Below are positions 45,301-57,626 of a stretch of 64,000 nt of DNA, in pieces. Made by a program: the position numbers and the translations under genes. The notes under the pieces were generated by a model that was not told where the DNA came from, did not search any database, and worked only from the letters and a program-made list of their open reading frames with translations. Source of the DNA: Ulva prolifera (Eukaryota > Chlorophyta > Ulvophyceae > Ulvales > Ulvaceae); the NCBI GenBank assembly GCA_023078555.1, contig CM041201.1:4719713-4783712 (forward strand), in the 5' to 3' direction. Each line of letters starts with the position of its first letter. The stretch's first letter is position 1.

Positions 45301-45810
45301 TCTGTGGATTCCTGTGATGGGGTGCCGCCTGTTTGATATCCGTCAGGAACTAACGGTGGCAACGATGCTGGTCGATCCAACGGATCTAACGATATGTGCT
45401 TCTTTCGCCGACTCAGTGACAGCCGGAAAAACCGAGGGCTGCCGCGACTCTCTCTCTTCTGAGCCTCGGGATGCCTCACCGCACCGATACCGGCCTTCTT
45501 CCCCTGCGTACAAATGGGGAATAAGATTGCATTCACGAGCAAGGCGACTCCGTGACGCTGTTTGCGAGCGCAACCACGTTCTGGATCTGGTGCGAATGCG
45601 TTGTCAGCAACGTTCTGGTGGCTAGCTCTTGAAAACTGTCCTCGAAGAGAAACACGTGCCCACACACAAGCACACAGGAACAACAGATACGTCGTGCGTC
45701 AGCGGGGAGATCACCTTCTTCTGTGTCCCCGGCTTACTCGTACCAGCCTCGACTTGGTTGACATCCTTGGAGTGCTTGTCAAGCTCCCTGCACAGCTTGT
45801 GCAAGCACAT
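42386..45810 (-). CDS. Divergent protein kinase-like protein with long Ser/Pro-rich N-terminus
   Basis: Four exons join in phase to 986 residues: 45810-45715, 45503-43806, 43648-43301 and 43204-42386. The first exon is short and its ATG is my choice because splicing then joins QKK to GKKAGIGAVR in frame. About 400 residues of Ser/Pro/Thr-rich disordered sequence follow. The kinase fold starts near GRFLIRRFVGATPFAQVFAA. Key residues are altered: the VAVK lysine position reads CSVRL, HRDLKPEN reads HGDLSPHS (Asp kept, Asn lost), and DFG reads DIG. The APE region is kept (CSAPELLCV), as is DVYAIGCILFYMATG. A further Ser-rich insert of over 100 residues precedes helix I (LLWEEPTARPTAQEALQHPF). 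The family is unclear and catalysis doubtful; it may be a pseudokinase scaffold. The fold itself is secure. Confidence 0.8.
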
Positions 45811-47431
45811 GTACAAAAACACTTCAACTTCAAGAAATGTTCCACGGCCAAAAGTCGTAATTCGACAACTGACAATGCGAATGTCTCGGCGAGGTTTTCG
45901 TCCGGAGCGCGGCAGGGCTCCGCAGCTGCAACTCCAGCATCACACGCTTGGCCCACAAAATTTTGATACACACAGCCTCGTATTCAATAGAATTATGAAG
46001 GTTGGGCTTTTCCAGAATTCCTGCTTGCACCAGGGTCATGCAGTGCCTGCGCGGTGTGTTGCACGCGAGCGTTGGCGAAAGAGTCATACCTATGCGCCCG
46101 AGACCCTCCGGGCCGAAAACAAGACAGCATTGTGAACTATTGTGGAAGCTGCGAAGTTTGCTATACCGTCGGCGTAAATCGCCAATGTTAATACGAAGGA
46201 AGCATCAACATCCTCTGCAACTTGCAATTTCCCCGGACGGAACCAAATAAAATGCATTACCAGTCATACTAGCATCAGTGACTGCAGTTCCTGCTACTTC
46301 GATGTTGATGGTTGGAATACCAATGCCCAATTTCCGCTTCCATCGAGCGGCGTGAACGACATGTAGCTCGCATGCATGGGGCTCTCCAAGAACTGGAGAC
46401 GTCGCTATTGGATGTCGCACCCATCTACTGTGCACCACCGAGCGTAATTAGGAGCAGAAACGAAAATCAGTGTGTCCAAAATTTCGCGCTTTTTCATTCT
46501 TGCACTTGACACGGGTCATGCAATGACTCATACCTAGCTAGTTTGTGGGCGATTCGCGATGAGAAACGTCACCACCGCAATCGCGCTCAAGCAAATATAC
46601 CTGCGATGACCAGGAGTCATGCGCAGCCGATCACGTCAACTCAATGCGACCCCGAATTTGGACAGGCACTGACATAACATAGGTGTATACTTGTCATATC
46701 GGAGCACACATGCACCGGCACGTCGACGTCTGAGCTGCTTTGCTTGCCCAGGACGGCAGCAGGCGAAGCCGAAGTCACGCGTTCATACGGATCCACGTGG
46801 CCACGATGAGGAAGTAGTAGGCATCATCGTGTCGAACGCGCCACGACTAGACGAGAATTCATTGATGTGCTTTGCATACACTCCTAAACACACACATTGA
46901 CATACAGGTCGTTGCTTGCCACAGTATGACGTGACACTGGAGACATGACTTTATTTCATGAGCACTTGACGTGCTCGAGCATGACCGGATAGCATCTGCG
47001 TCCAAAAGTAAAAAACATTCATGCCCATTCTGCTACGATCAGTCACAAATATACGCAGACAATCTTCAGCTGCAACTTCCCAACAGCTGCATCTGGTATA
47101 CACCCAGCTCTGTCCTTTCCTTGAGCAGGACCAGGTGAATCATCCACATTCCCATCCTTCCAGGAGCGCCAGCACAGTGGCAGGGCTGCTGTTCCCAGCA
47201 GTGATGATGCGCCTGAACCATCCATTCAGAGCAGATTCCACATCACACCAGACACCCACAAACTCAGCTGTCCCAGGCTTACCGGGGACACATTGTGGAG
47301 CGGGTATGCCCAAAACACACCCAGACATGACACAAACAAAGACTCACATGGAGTGGTTAGTACAAAGCAAAGCCATGCACTGTTCTTCCCTGATGTTATC
47401 TTGTGTATGTGACACCAGCTCGCAGCATGTC
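45811..47431. other. Intergenic region, kinase-like gene to CK1 gene
   Basis: About 1.6 kb. Minus-strand frames at 45830-46087 and 46205-46438 have no known domain. The span is more AT-rich than its flanks. It should contain the promoter of the kinase-like gene and the 3' UTR of CK1. Confidence 0.45.
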
Positions 47432-49295
47432 CTACTTGATCCGTCCCTCCTCATCCTCCTCGGGGCCTTGATTGTTGCCTGGTGCACCTGGGTCTCTGTG
47501 CACCCTTCGCGTCGCCTGAGACTGCTGGTATTTCAGTACAGTCCAGTCAAACACATAATCCCACTGGTAAGCTGCAAACATATCGAGATATTCAGTCCTG
47601 GATGCAGCCGGACGACAGAGCAGAGCAGGCCGCAGACTTGGCATGCATAGCAATAAGCACAAAAACTTGTCAGATCCAGTGAAGAGATGATCACCTTCGC
47701 GAGTGAAGAGATCCCTCAGTTGCTTGCGGAGGTAGGAGTAGTCTGGCTTGTCATCAAAGCGCAGGGAGCGGCAGTACTGAAAGTATGTCACAAACTCTGT
47801 TGGAAATCCACGACACAGAATCTCAATTGCGGTCACCATCTTCTTCTCACTGATCTTCTCATACTTTTGCTTCTTGGTCGCAGCCTTCAGACCCTGCCAC
47901 GGCAAGCTACCACGGAGGAAGTACATCATGACATAACCAAGAGACTCGATGTCATCGCGGCGACTCTGCTCAATGCCCAAGTGGGTGTTGATGGAAGCAT
48001 ATCGAGCGGTACCCGTGAGATTTTTGTTCTCGCGGTAAGGGATGTGGATGTGTGATTTGGGGTCGCGATACTTCTTGGCCAGACCGAAGTCGATGATGTG
48101 CACTTGGTTTGCACGTTTACCGAGACCCATCAGAAAGTTATCGGGCTTGATGTCTCTGTAAAGAACAATAGATAATCAAATGATTGGCCAAGGTGTAAGG
48201 CCATCGGCAAGCAGGGGCTACCTGGGTAATGACCAACCCAGCTGTCTCAAAGCAAGTTAGCTGCACACCTGTGAATGAAGCTCTTGGAGTGAACGAACTC
48301 GACGCGAGACAGCTGCATAGCATACATTGTCAGCACAAGTTCGTCAGCAGGTAAAGGCGCTGAACTGGGCCGTGGCTGAGAAGCCAATAAGGAGCACACT
48401 GCTTTCGCAAGAGCGGTGCGTCGTGCGGCAAGCACATTTGGCACCACTGCTACCGAATACACATTCCTAATTTGACCTGGATGAGACGGAGAGCTGTGTG
48501 GGAATGGGGACCACCCGGCCGGACCGGCGTGCGCATCACGAACGCACCAGCTGATCCGCGAGCATGATGACAGTCTTCAGGCTGAAGCGTCGGTTGCAGA
48601 AATTGAAAAGATCTTCCAAGCTAGGGCCTAGAAGATCGATTACCATTACGTTATAATCACCTTCGATGCCAAACCATCGGACAGCCGGAATTCCGCCTGA
48701 ACAGAACGACGCTTTGGTGTGCCACCATCACTTTCTCACAAGACACGCAATGATAGACATCATGAAGCACGCACTTCCTCCTTGAAGAACACGGTAGAGC
48801 TTCGATTCGTATAGCAGCTGCGGGTGTTTTGTTTTGATCGACTCCTGCACAGCCATAGCTAACATTGGCTTTGCCTTCGCTTGCACATTCCCGGCATAAC
48901 AACTTCCAGCAATCAGCAACAAACATCTTTAAGGGACAGTACCAGCTTTATGGCAACTTCCTCGCCAGTCTGTACATGAGTACCTGCACACGGTCGCATA
49001 GCTCACGTCTTGACAATGCCGTCAGGCTCACGCTAAATACAGGCACAGCAGACAGAGTTAATACGCTTTTGCAGATCATTGCCTAGCCCGGGGCAACATT
49101 TTGCACCGTGGCGCCAGAAGCGCGCTTGAGCCCGTTCGCGGCGTTGCTGCGACCAGAGAACTAGAAACACACTGAGCACCAAACGATAAAGTAAAGGCAT
49201 AGCAGAAACAGCAGCTCACCCAGGTAAATGTCTCCAAATGAGCCCCCGCCAATCTTTCGCCCCAATCGAAACTTTCCGGCTATTCTGATGTCCAT
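47432..49295 (-). CDS. Casein kinase 1
   Basis: Ser/Thr kinase of the CK1 delta/epsilon-like group found in all eukaryotes, acting in clocks, trafficking and cell division. Seven exons join in phase to 326 residues: 49295-49220, 48983-48943, 48844-48775, 48696-48548, 48312-48269, 48155-47695 and 47571-47432. The start [20 protein letters not shown] contains the glycine loop. EVAIKL has the ATP lysine. [40 protein letters not shown] and [11 protein letters not shown] are near-invariant CK1 sequence; the catalytic loop is intact. The CK1 signature replacing APE is [19 protein letters not shown]. After [12 protein letters not shown] only about 35 residues remain, ending in an acidic stretch, so the long regulatory tail of plant CKL proteins is absent. 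Confidence 0.97.
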
Positions 49296-50762
49296 CTCGC
49301 CGAACGATCACAATAAGATTCCCAACACGGAGGTTTTAGAGCATATGAATCAGTCCAGCAAGCAATGTGGTTAGCATGCCCGTGATGTATAATACTTGAC
49401 AAGGTCGACACTGCGGCATCTGCCGCCGCACTCCTATTGTGATGTTGGAAAAGCTTAGCCTGGCAGATTCACATCCGAGGAGATCCTGCCCTTGTGTAGG
49501 CCCGGCTCGACTTCCTGTTCGAGCTAGGATGCGGTGTGTAAAATGTCTACCAGTGCGAAGATGGATCAAAATGCGGTGAATTTAGTTATTTTCGCCCACA
49601 GTGCCAATCCACACAAAAGCTCGCAGCGTTGACGAGTTTGACGTTCGGTTTAGGCAAAGGAAGTGCGACCGAGAAGCTTGGCATGTAGCGTTCCATCTGG
49701 TGCTACAAGAGGTAGGACACCTGGTGTGTCCGGCAACGACAGAACGCGATGACCCACGCGTCCACACTATTGTTTATCAACGCTGGCCGTGAGCACAACT
49801 TTCTGAGGTGTCTCACATGTGGTCACACTCGCGACTTCTCCGTACATCTTCATCGAGGTGTACACGCTACTACAAAGATGCTTCAAGACCGGCGGTGTAA
49901 AACGCTCTCACATTACTGTTAGGCGTACACAAAACAGTCATAGCATCGAGTCTGGAGTAGGCTTGCAGTCAAGGTGGAGGGTTTCTATTCACAAAGTGTG
50001 AAAGTGAGTCCTTGCACGTTTCCCTCGTGCAGGACTGCTGAGACCACTCCAGATATCGTTTCACCTCCTTCGCATAGCGACTGAAGATGATTTGCCTATG
50101 TGACAAGGTAGTTGGTCTTACACATCCATCGTGTCTTCATCCCGGGGGCACTTTTGTTCAGGTCGTCGTCTGCATCATCACTCTGGAATGTACAGTCATA
50201 TATCATATTCACGAAGGAGTCCGCCATGATTTAGCACGATTGGAACACTTGGTTTTCATTGGATCGCTTTTAGCAGAGTTGTACCACATATTTACAAGTT
50301 GTGCATTTGCAGCAGCTGGTACACTTCTAATATCACAGGACATGGAAAAATTCACACGCCACACATACTCGCGAATGGGGTGATAGGCTGGAAAACGCGA
50401 GCGACCACTGCAGATCCAAGGCTGCATGTGCTCGCTTTTGGTCATGCGTCACTCTGTAAAGGCAACGCTTCTGCGTCGAAAGGTCACACTTCTGCATGTT
50501 TGTCACTGCCGCTTTCATCATTGGTCTACCTGGCACTCAAACCCCAGAACAAGTCTGGACTCAATACCCTACCACGGTTTAACATCAATTGACTGCACAG
50601 CGTTTCGATGCAGGAACATCGGACAAGCTGCTGATCGTTGACGGTTCGCTTTCCTGTTTGTGTATGATTCATCCGGCAGTGTCTCCTGCACGTACACACA
50701 GCCTGGCTCACACCTGAAAAGCGAAGGGTAGACGGGTCCATGGCCAATGCAGATACGGTTTG
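49296..50762. other. Intergenic region upstream of CK1
   Basis: About 1.5 kb that should hold the CK1 promoter and the 3' end of the coiled-coil gene. Frames such as 50087-50383 (+) have no known domain, and codon use there does not look like the GC-rich coding exons nearby. Confidence 0.5.
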
Positions 50763-52339
50763 TCATTGCAGACGCGATCGCACCGTGATGCTTGTCCTGA
50801 TTGGACCAGGTCCACTTACTCGAGGATCGCCCATTGAAAGCCGCCGACTACATCTCGTATCATCATGACCGCCGTCTTGTCCTGGAGGCTCACTGCTACA
50901 GTGTTCAGATGTGCAGTCCTGTGTAGCTACAGAGCCCCTCAATTTGGAGGACGGCGAGCCTCCAGACGCCCCGGCAGAAAAGCTTCGGGAGGAAAATACC
51001 CCCAGTGCACGCTGTGCATGCCGCGAGCGGGTTCCAAGGCTGCGATTACGGCTCCAGCGAGGAGAATCTCCACGGTGGCTACTCTGTGACTTCTCTGGGG
51101 TGTTAAACTTGTTGTCTATCGCCTGCACATTGCAGAGGTCAAGCACCTGCAGCATACATCCCACATTGGGGGACAATCTGCCGTGTTGAGCCATCCTCAT
51201 CATCGCAATGCTGATGGCCATTGGTTTCCCCGCATTGAACAGCTGCACTGGTACGAACATTCTCAGAAAGAGACAGGGCCTGGGCAGATGACATGAAGTC
51301 AGTAGTGAACAGGTGGCGCACAGTCGCTAAGCATTGCATGCAGCACCAGAAAGAGTCACACAAGGCCCAAAAATAACCCCCCCCCCCTTCACAGGCAAAG
51401 GGCAGCAAATGCACACCGATTGCTGCATTGTTGACGCAGTCTGATAGCGCCGCTGTCTCTCGATCGGTGCTACTTGTGCACTTTCTGCATTGTCTGAACA
51501 CTGCAGATGATCAGCCATCTTTCCTGCAGCAGTTCGCATGCTACCATAATTGGGGGCTGTGGGAGGTCTGGCTGTCCAGTTCTTTCCAGCAGTGCCTGCA
51601 GACGAGGGCATGGATCGGTGCCTGCACTCCCCCAGCACGGTACATGCCTCATGGAGGCTGGGCAACTTCTGCAAGTCCATTGCCAACTGCCAAAGCACAC
51701 CCCATGGTTGTTACAGAAGAGTTGACGGGTTCAGACAATAACAGCCAAAGAACCACTCCGGAATCACCGTTCACACCCCATGGTGATGTGACACCGTCAT
51801 AATGGAGCTTCCAGAAATAGTCACTGGAGTCTATCAGCAAACGAAATCGATGGAGTGTTATGAACAAACGCATGCAGGGGAGCACACCTAACGCTGCAGT
51901 GCGCGCAGCATGGGCTTTCAGGCCTGTAGACTCCACACTCCGACGCAGGTCGTCGGTCGAAGCGGGCCGCTGTGGCAGCCCAGCCGCGCCAGATGATGAT
52001 CGCTTCAGCCCCTCCGTTCCACCCCGATGAGGTGCATCTACGCTCCCTGATTCAGGGGCTGACTTGCCAGAAGCAGCCGTGGAGACCGTGCGATGCAATC
52101 CACTCCTTGTCGCAGGAATACTGCTCCCAGCACGAGAAAGCCTGCTCTCAGTCTGCTGCTGCAATGCCATCCGAACCTCAGCTATAACAGAACCAGACGC
52201 TCTTCAACAAGCAGCAGCACCCAATCACAAGCTGCCCTGGGCGCCAAGCATGCGCGGCATCTCATTTCAGCAGTCACGCAGGAGCACGCATCAAGATCAG
52301 GTGTGCACCCGTTCAACGTCTTGACCCTTGGAAAGTTTG
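50763..52339 (-). CDS. Possible C-terminal exons of the coiled-coil gene
   Basis: Minus-strand frames at 50763-51230 and 51900-52170 encode Ser/Arg/Gly-rich, disordered-looking sequence (for example AGSSIPATRSGLHRTVSTAA) similar in style to the exons just upstream. They could be the tail of the 52340-56427 gene, but no domain and no full set of in-phase splice sites was established. An 11-base C run at 51377-51387 lies between them, probably in an intron. Confidence 0.35.
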
Positions 52340-55300
52340 TTCATCCGTAGAACACGCTGTGCCACTGGCGTTCGCACCACCGCTTGCCCCGGCTTGGCCG
52401 TCCCCTGCTGCGCTGCAGGAGGCGCCGCTGCATCCCCGGCACCCGAGTCAGTTCCAACAGCAGCTTCTGGAGCTGCAGCTGGTGCTTCCTCTTTGTCTAC
52501 ATCTGCTGGCGGTGCAGCGAGGTCAGCAGCGTCCGGCATCAAGTCTGGTATGCACGTCAGGTCCAGCGCCGGGGGGCGGGGCTTGTTGCCAAGGCTTACG
52601 CTGCGCCGCATTGTGTTGGGCGTCAGCGGGGCGGCGCTTGTGGACTCGCTCTCCGTTTGGGCATCAAACGGAGCCTCGTCCACGGCAGCCGAAGCCTTCG
52701 TCGCTACCGTGTGGCCGCGGACTAGACGGTGCTTGTGGCCGCTCGACAGCACCCGCGTGTTCTGCATTCACCAGCAACCATTGTAACATGCAAACACTCG
52801 TGCGCCAGGGTGCGTTCACGCCGTCACCACTGGGCGGAGAAGCCCTACACAACAGACGCTCAGGGTGCAGCTTGTCCCCGCTTGATTTGCGCCATGAGGT
52901 AGAATCATGTCGGATTCGTTGCAGGGGTTTAACCATGGCGGATTCCTTGGAGTGCCAATGAGTGCATGCCGTGGACGTGGAGGTTCATGTGGAACGCATG
53001 CGAAACAACAGGCGGTGTGGCCGTACATGCTGCAACACCGACATCTCCTCTTTGGCGGATTTGGAGAGCTCCACATCCGCCTGGCCCATGCCCATGCGCC
53101 GACGGTCCTGTGCACCAACATGCGGCCTCTGGACAAGCGCACCACCGACATCCCGGTGCGGGGCATTCTCATCTGCAGCGGAGCCAGCGGCCCGCTCGCT
53201 AATGTGAGGTTCGTCCAGGCCTTGAGGAGGCGGCCCTGATCGGGGCGAGTTAGTTGTGTCGGTCAGTGCAGAGCCTTCTGTGACATCAGGGGGCGGGTTG
53301 TCGGAAAACGCGCTCGCAAAGTTCATGCCGGAGCCTACACTGCAGGCGCTCCCGAGCCGGTCGGAGCTCTCCGCGTAGAGTGGCTCGTCTTCAGGGACGG
53401 AGGCCTGGGGCACGAGGGAAGTGGGCATGTGCGGCCGCGGGGGAGACGGCCACTGTGCACTGCTGCGTGCAATCGCCTCGCGCGCCACGGCGATGCTCAC
53501 GCCCGCCTCGGATGTCGCTGATAACCTGCGGGCGTTCAGGGACTCCCGGAGCGTCGCAGGGTCGCCTGCAGAGAGCCTGCGGGCCCTGGCAGACGACGGC
53601 GGGCGACCGTCGCCTCCCACAGTTTCTGCAAACAGCATGCGGTGGTCATCATCCACCCATGGCTTCCAAAACTTACCAGGAGACAGCTGTTGTGCGTGAT
53701 GGTATCAGGCCGGAGCCACATTTGCACAGTATCACCATAGCAAGCACTGGAACAATTGCCGCGTGAATGAGCAGGGGTGAGGGGAAGGGCTGCACCTGCA
53801 GTGTGCGGTCGGCTTCGGCCAGAAATGGAGCTGACTAGGCTGGACTGCCGCACGAGCCGCTCATGTTGGGTCTCCCGGTCCTGCCACGGATTGCGAGGCA
53901 CAGTGATGGACTGGTCCCGTGGCGTGGTCGCCTCAACGATGGAGCGAGATATGTTCTGCACAGACAGAAACAAGCATGAGCATGCAGAAGGTTGAGCTTT
54001 CACCATGGACAAGGACAATGATTGGCAGCAGACTGCACAGCATGCGCGCTCTCTATTATACTCCATGGGTCACACATTGTGGCACAACACTTTTTGCATC
54101 ACGACCTTGCAAAGTGCAAGACCTACATCTGTTAGGAGCGTGTAAGGCGTGTCAGTGGATACGAGAGTGGCAGTGTGGAGGGCGCACGGTGAGAGCGTGG
54201 TCGGCGTATGACAACCGCTGCACCTCCTCCAGCAGCTCCCGCTCGACGTCGGACAGCCTCTCAACTTCCGCAGCAAGCTCGCGAATGACATCGTTCTGCT
54301 GCCGGATCTTGTCGCCCTGCCTTGTCGTCCGGGCCTGCAGCGCCGCGACGGCCGGCTCAGCCTCAGCAAGCCGCGAGAGCTGCTTAGCCTCGGCGGCAGC
54401 CATGGCCCGCTCCTCTGCAGAAGCAGCATGCGCCTGCAGTGCCTCCAGCGCTGCGGTGTGCTCTTGCCGCAAGGTAGCCACTGCCCTGCAGAAAGACTGG
54501 AGAGTGTGGCACCAAATACGGCAGAACTCCGATTGACACATTCATGCTGCAGTCTTTGCCCCCACATCAGAACAGCTCACACAGTGGCATTCAGAGGAAG
54601 TACATGCCCACGTGAGCAGAAACTTTCACATGAACACGACGTGTGCAGTTCATGGCCCTTGGCCTAGAAATCACCTGCACGGGCCAATTCATGCACACTG
54701 TTCAAAGCCTAGGCTGCAGAGAGATGGTCGCCATAAAAGCTCAAAGGTCGCACCGCGCATGCTCATCCCGGACAGCCGCGGCTTGTTCAGCGGAGTCAGT
54801 CGCTGCAGCCGTGGCACGCTCCTCCGCAGCAGCCACCTGTTCCTGCCAGTGCCGCACGATATCACTCATGGCACCTTGGCCACCTGCTGCCGCCCCACTG
54901 CCCATGGAGATGTCCGCCAGTCTGGCCTCAAGCTGCTTCAGTAGCGCACCCTTCCTGCGGCAGTCTTCGTCCACCTCCTGCACGAACGGACGCCCACATG
55001 TTGACACGCAACTGCCAGCAGACTGGCAACCAGGTTTGCGCAGGCCGTCATTTTCCAACTGGGCATCCCGGAAACAGCTTACATTTTCACCAGAATTATT
55101 TAAAATTTTGGATACTATTCTGCGACAAACGCTGTTTCCCTGAACATTTACGTTTTCCCAAATTTTGCCTTTCTTTTTGGGATCCCGACCGTGTTGTACA
55201 AGCCTGTTGGACTAAGAAACTTTCACCACAGTGTGCGGCGGCTGCTGCACTGCATGAATTGTCGCACTGAGGAAAGGGGGGGGGGGGGGGGGGGCTATAA

Positions 55301-56427
55301 CGCAGGTCCATGGTTGTACTTGTTTGGAGTTGGTGCTCAAGTGGGACTTCATGTCAAGCCATGCTGTACACACCTTAAGCATCTTCTGTAGTTCTTCAGT
55401 GTGAGCATGGAGCTCTGAAATCTTTGTCTCAGCTTTGTCTTTTTCCTGGGCAAGCTGTGCTGCCACCTCCTTGTGTTCTGAGGCGTCTTTCCGCAGACGG
55501 TCCCGAAGATGCTTGGCCTACACAGCACAACATGCAATCAAGATGCGATGTGCGTGATGGGCCGTCATAGCACCAGCCATGATCACATGTGCAGCTATGG
55601 TTGGTAGCTCACCTCAGCCTGAAGCTGACGCTCACGGTTGTTGACAGCTCGATCGCGATCACGCATCTCGTCAACCGAAAACCCATGCAACAGCTGTGGT
55701 CTCAGAGACAGCTTCTCGCCTGTGGCATTGCTGATCAACTCGCCATTTTTTAGCTTCCATGAGTGATGCTTGGTACGCTTCCGGCCACTCACCTTCAAAG
55801 GCGCTGCTGTGTCTTTGCTCACCTCCAGCATCATGCCTGGCGCATAAATAGAGGAGAAGGACACGTTCTGCTCCTGCAATTTTTGGGAACGATTGCCATA
55901 CATGTCCAGAGTGCCCATGCAAGAGGACAAAATCAAGGTCAAAGAAGTAGGAACTGCCAGACCTGGTTGATGACAACGAAAATGCTATGAGAGGGGTAGC
56001 TTTGAATTCGTTTGGAGGAACCTGCTTCGACTGTGGTCGTGGATATCGGCAAGAGAGACAGCTCATCTGCCTTTCCGCTGCTGGTTGTTAGTCCCATCAA
56101 CTCGCCCTCAGATCCGACCAGACAGATGATCGCTCCGTGAGCCAGGTTTGTAGCTACATTTTCACCAACGGGCGATTCTGATTCAGGCTTGTCTGCGGCA
56201 GACACGTCGTCGGCCTCTGCAGGAGTACCGATTGGGCCATCCCAATGCCTTGAGCCGTCATTGTGGATAACGCCGACATCAACGTCATCCTCTTGCGGAG
56301 GCACACGTGTCCTCAGTTTCCTGTATGCGTATGCGATTGGATCATACACAGACAAGCGTGTGCACCGGTAGGCGTCAGGTGCCAGGGCGAGCGTTGATGA
56401 CACCGACAGTAGAGGACTTGTTCGCAA
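52340..56427 (-). CDS. Coiled-coil protein with beta-rich N-terminal part
   Basis: Not recognised. The upstream limit is the open frame, not a proved ATG. The N-terminal exon (to 55963) has short alternating strands (HGAIICLVGSEGELMGLT) and splices in phase to 55873-55613 (APGMMLEVSKDTAAPLKVSG, then HHSWKLKNGELISNATGEKL), which together resemble a beta-trefoil-like unit. Then come coiled-coil exons: 55517-55374 (AAQLAQEKDKAETKISELHA), about 54977-54755 and about 54500-54190 (AAEVERLSDVERELLEEVQR). Downstream exons near 53960-53800, 53656-53000 and 52767-52340 are Ser/Arg/Pro-rich and disordered. There is no signal peptide or membrane helix. A cytoskeletal or scaffold role is a guess from composition. 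One gene is likely because the strand is the same and the coiled-coil exons adjoin, but two genes cannot be excluded. Confidence 0.6.
55276..55294. repeat. 19-base G tract in coiled-coil gene intron
   Basis: A run of 19 G on the + strand, in the intron 54978-55373 of the minus-strand gene, so it reads as C in the pre-mRNA. Confidence 0.85.
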
Positions 56428-57626
56428 TCCTATACAAAAAGTGTATTCGAGTTCTGCTTGTTTGGTCGCCAGGAGGGTTCACGCAGGACAAAGTGACTCG
56501 CATCCTGCAGCGAATGCCTCTCTAGCATTCGGACCCAGCAATGATATGGCCACGAAGGAACGCACAGGCCGGTACGAGCAAGAATGAGAGTCCCAAGTCC
56601 AACCAAAGCTGGGGCTGCCATGTTGAACTGGCTTGACGGGTGTCAAAATTCCTCGTAGAACTGGTGGAGCCGAAATTCCAGCGGGTGACAAGCGGCACGA
56701 CAACAGATAATCGCGCGGCAAGATGGCCTAATTCATTTGTGCCTAAAATCTAAATCACCACCTCTAATGAACTCAACCCCTTGGTCTCCTCGTTGTCAAG
56801 GACTGGCCAGACTACGCAGGCAACAAGCCGCCTGATGTCTCGAATGCAACGTGTTTGGCGCAAAGCTGCCATCAAGGGATGTAAAGCATCAACATTAACC
56901 CTGGGACGAGGTCCACGGGACCAACAGATGCGTAAATTGCACTCAGCCAACGTTGATGGCACATGCATGGTGTTAAATTTTCAAACGACGAAGTATGATC
57001 GAACAAATCCAGTCCACAGAGTCTACATCTACCACAGAGCACTGATAGACTAGTCTGCATGAGTCATGCTGCGTCTTCAGGTGTGTTCCAGACAGCATTG
57101 GAGAAAGTGATTGCGATCGTATGGTTTCGGGGAAACGTGTGGACCCCGCTTGTCTTCGATCAAGATGCACTTGATCGGCAATTTCGACTTCTGTATTATT
57201 CAGTACACTTTTTGTAAGGGAAGGGCACTGTGGGGTGGTTCATTCCGAGAAGCAGACCTGCCGTGTTGACGCAACCCATGCGCTGGCTGACGCATCTCAA
57301 TTTCAATCGATACATGACTCCCTTTGTGGACAGGCACGAAACAGTACGTATCGCACTCGATAATGCACTACATTCCAGCGTCAGCGGGATCGTGTGAGAT
57401 TCGGCTTGTGGCTGCACGGTGATTACACCGGCTGAAGCACACCGCAGCTTGGATGCGATCACTGGGATACCATGGCATAGGGGTGAAGCATGCTGCACAT
57501 AATCAGATCCAACCGTGAGACCCTATCTGTAAGGAAACATGTTGAACCCTAGACTTCGAACTATGTGGACCGTTGCAAGATCCAAGCAACATCGCCCCAA
57601 GCATCTCTGCATCACTTAACGCACAG
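56428..57626. other. Region between coiled-coil gene and SFT2
   Basis: About 1.2 kb. It should hold the 5' end and promoter of the coiled-coil gene and the SFT2 3' UTR. No domain is seen in the short frames of either strand. Confidence 0.5.

Noticed and set aside
42386-45810. Assignment of the kinase-like gene to the DYRK family
   Set aside because: The order of parts recalls DYRK kinases, but the key loops differ too much and no DYRK-box was found.
45830-46438. Additional 5' exons of the kinase-like gene
   Set aside because: Open minus-strand frames exist, but none gives an in-phase splice to the 45810 exon with a convincing sequence.
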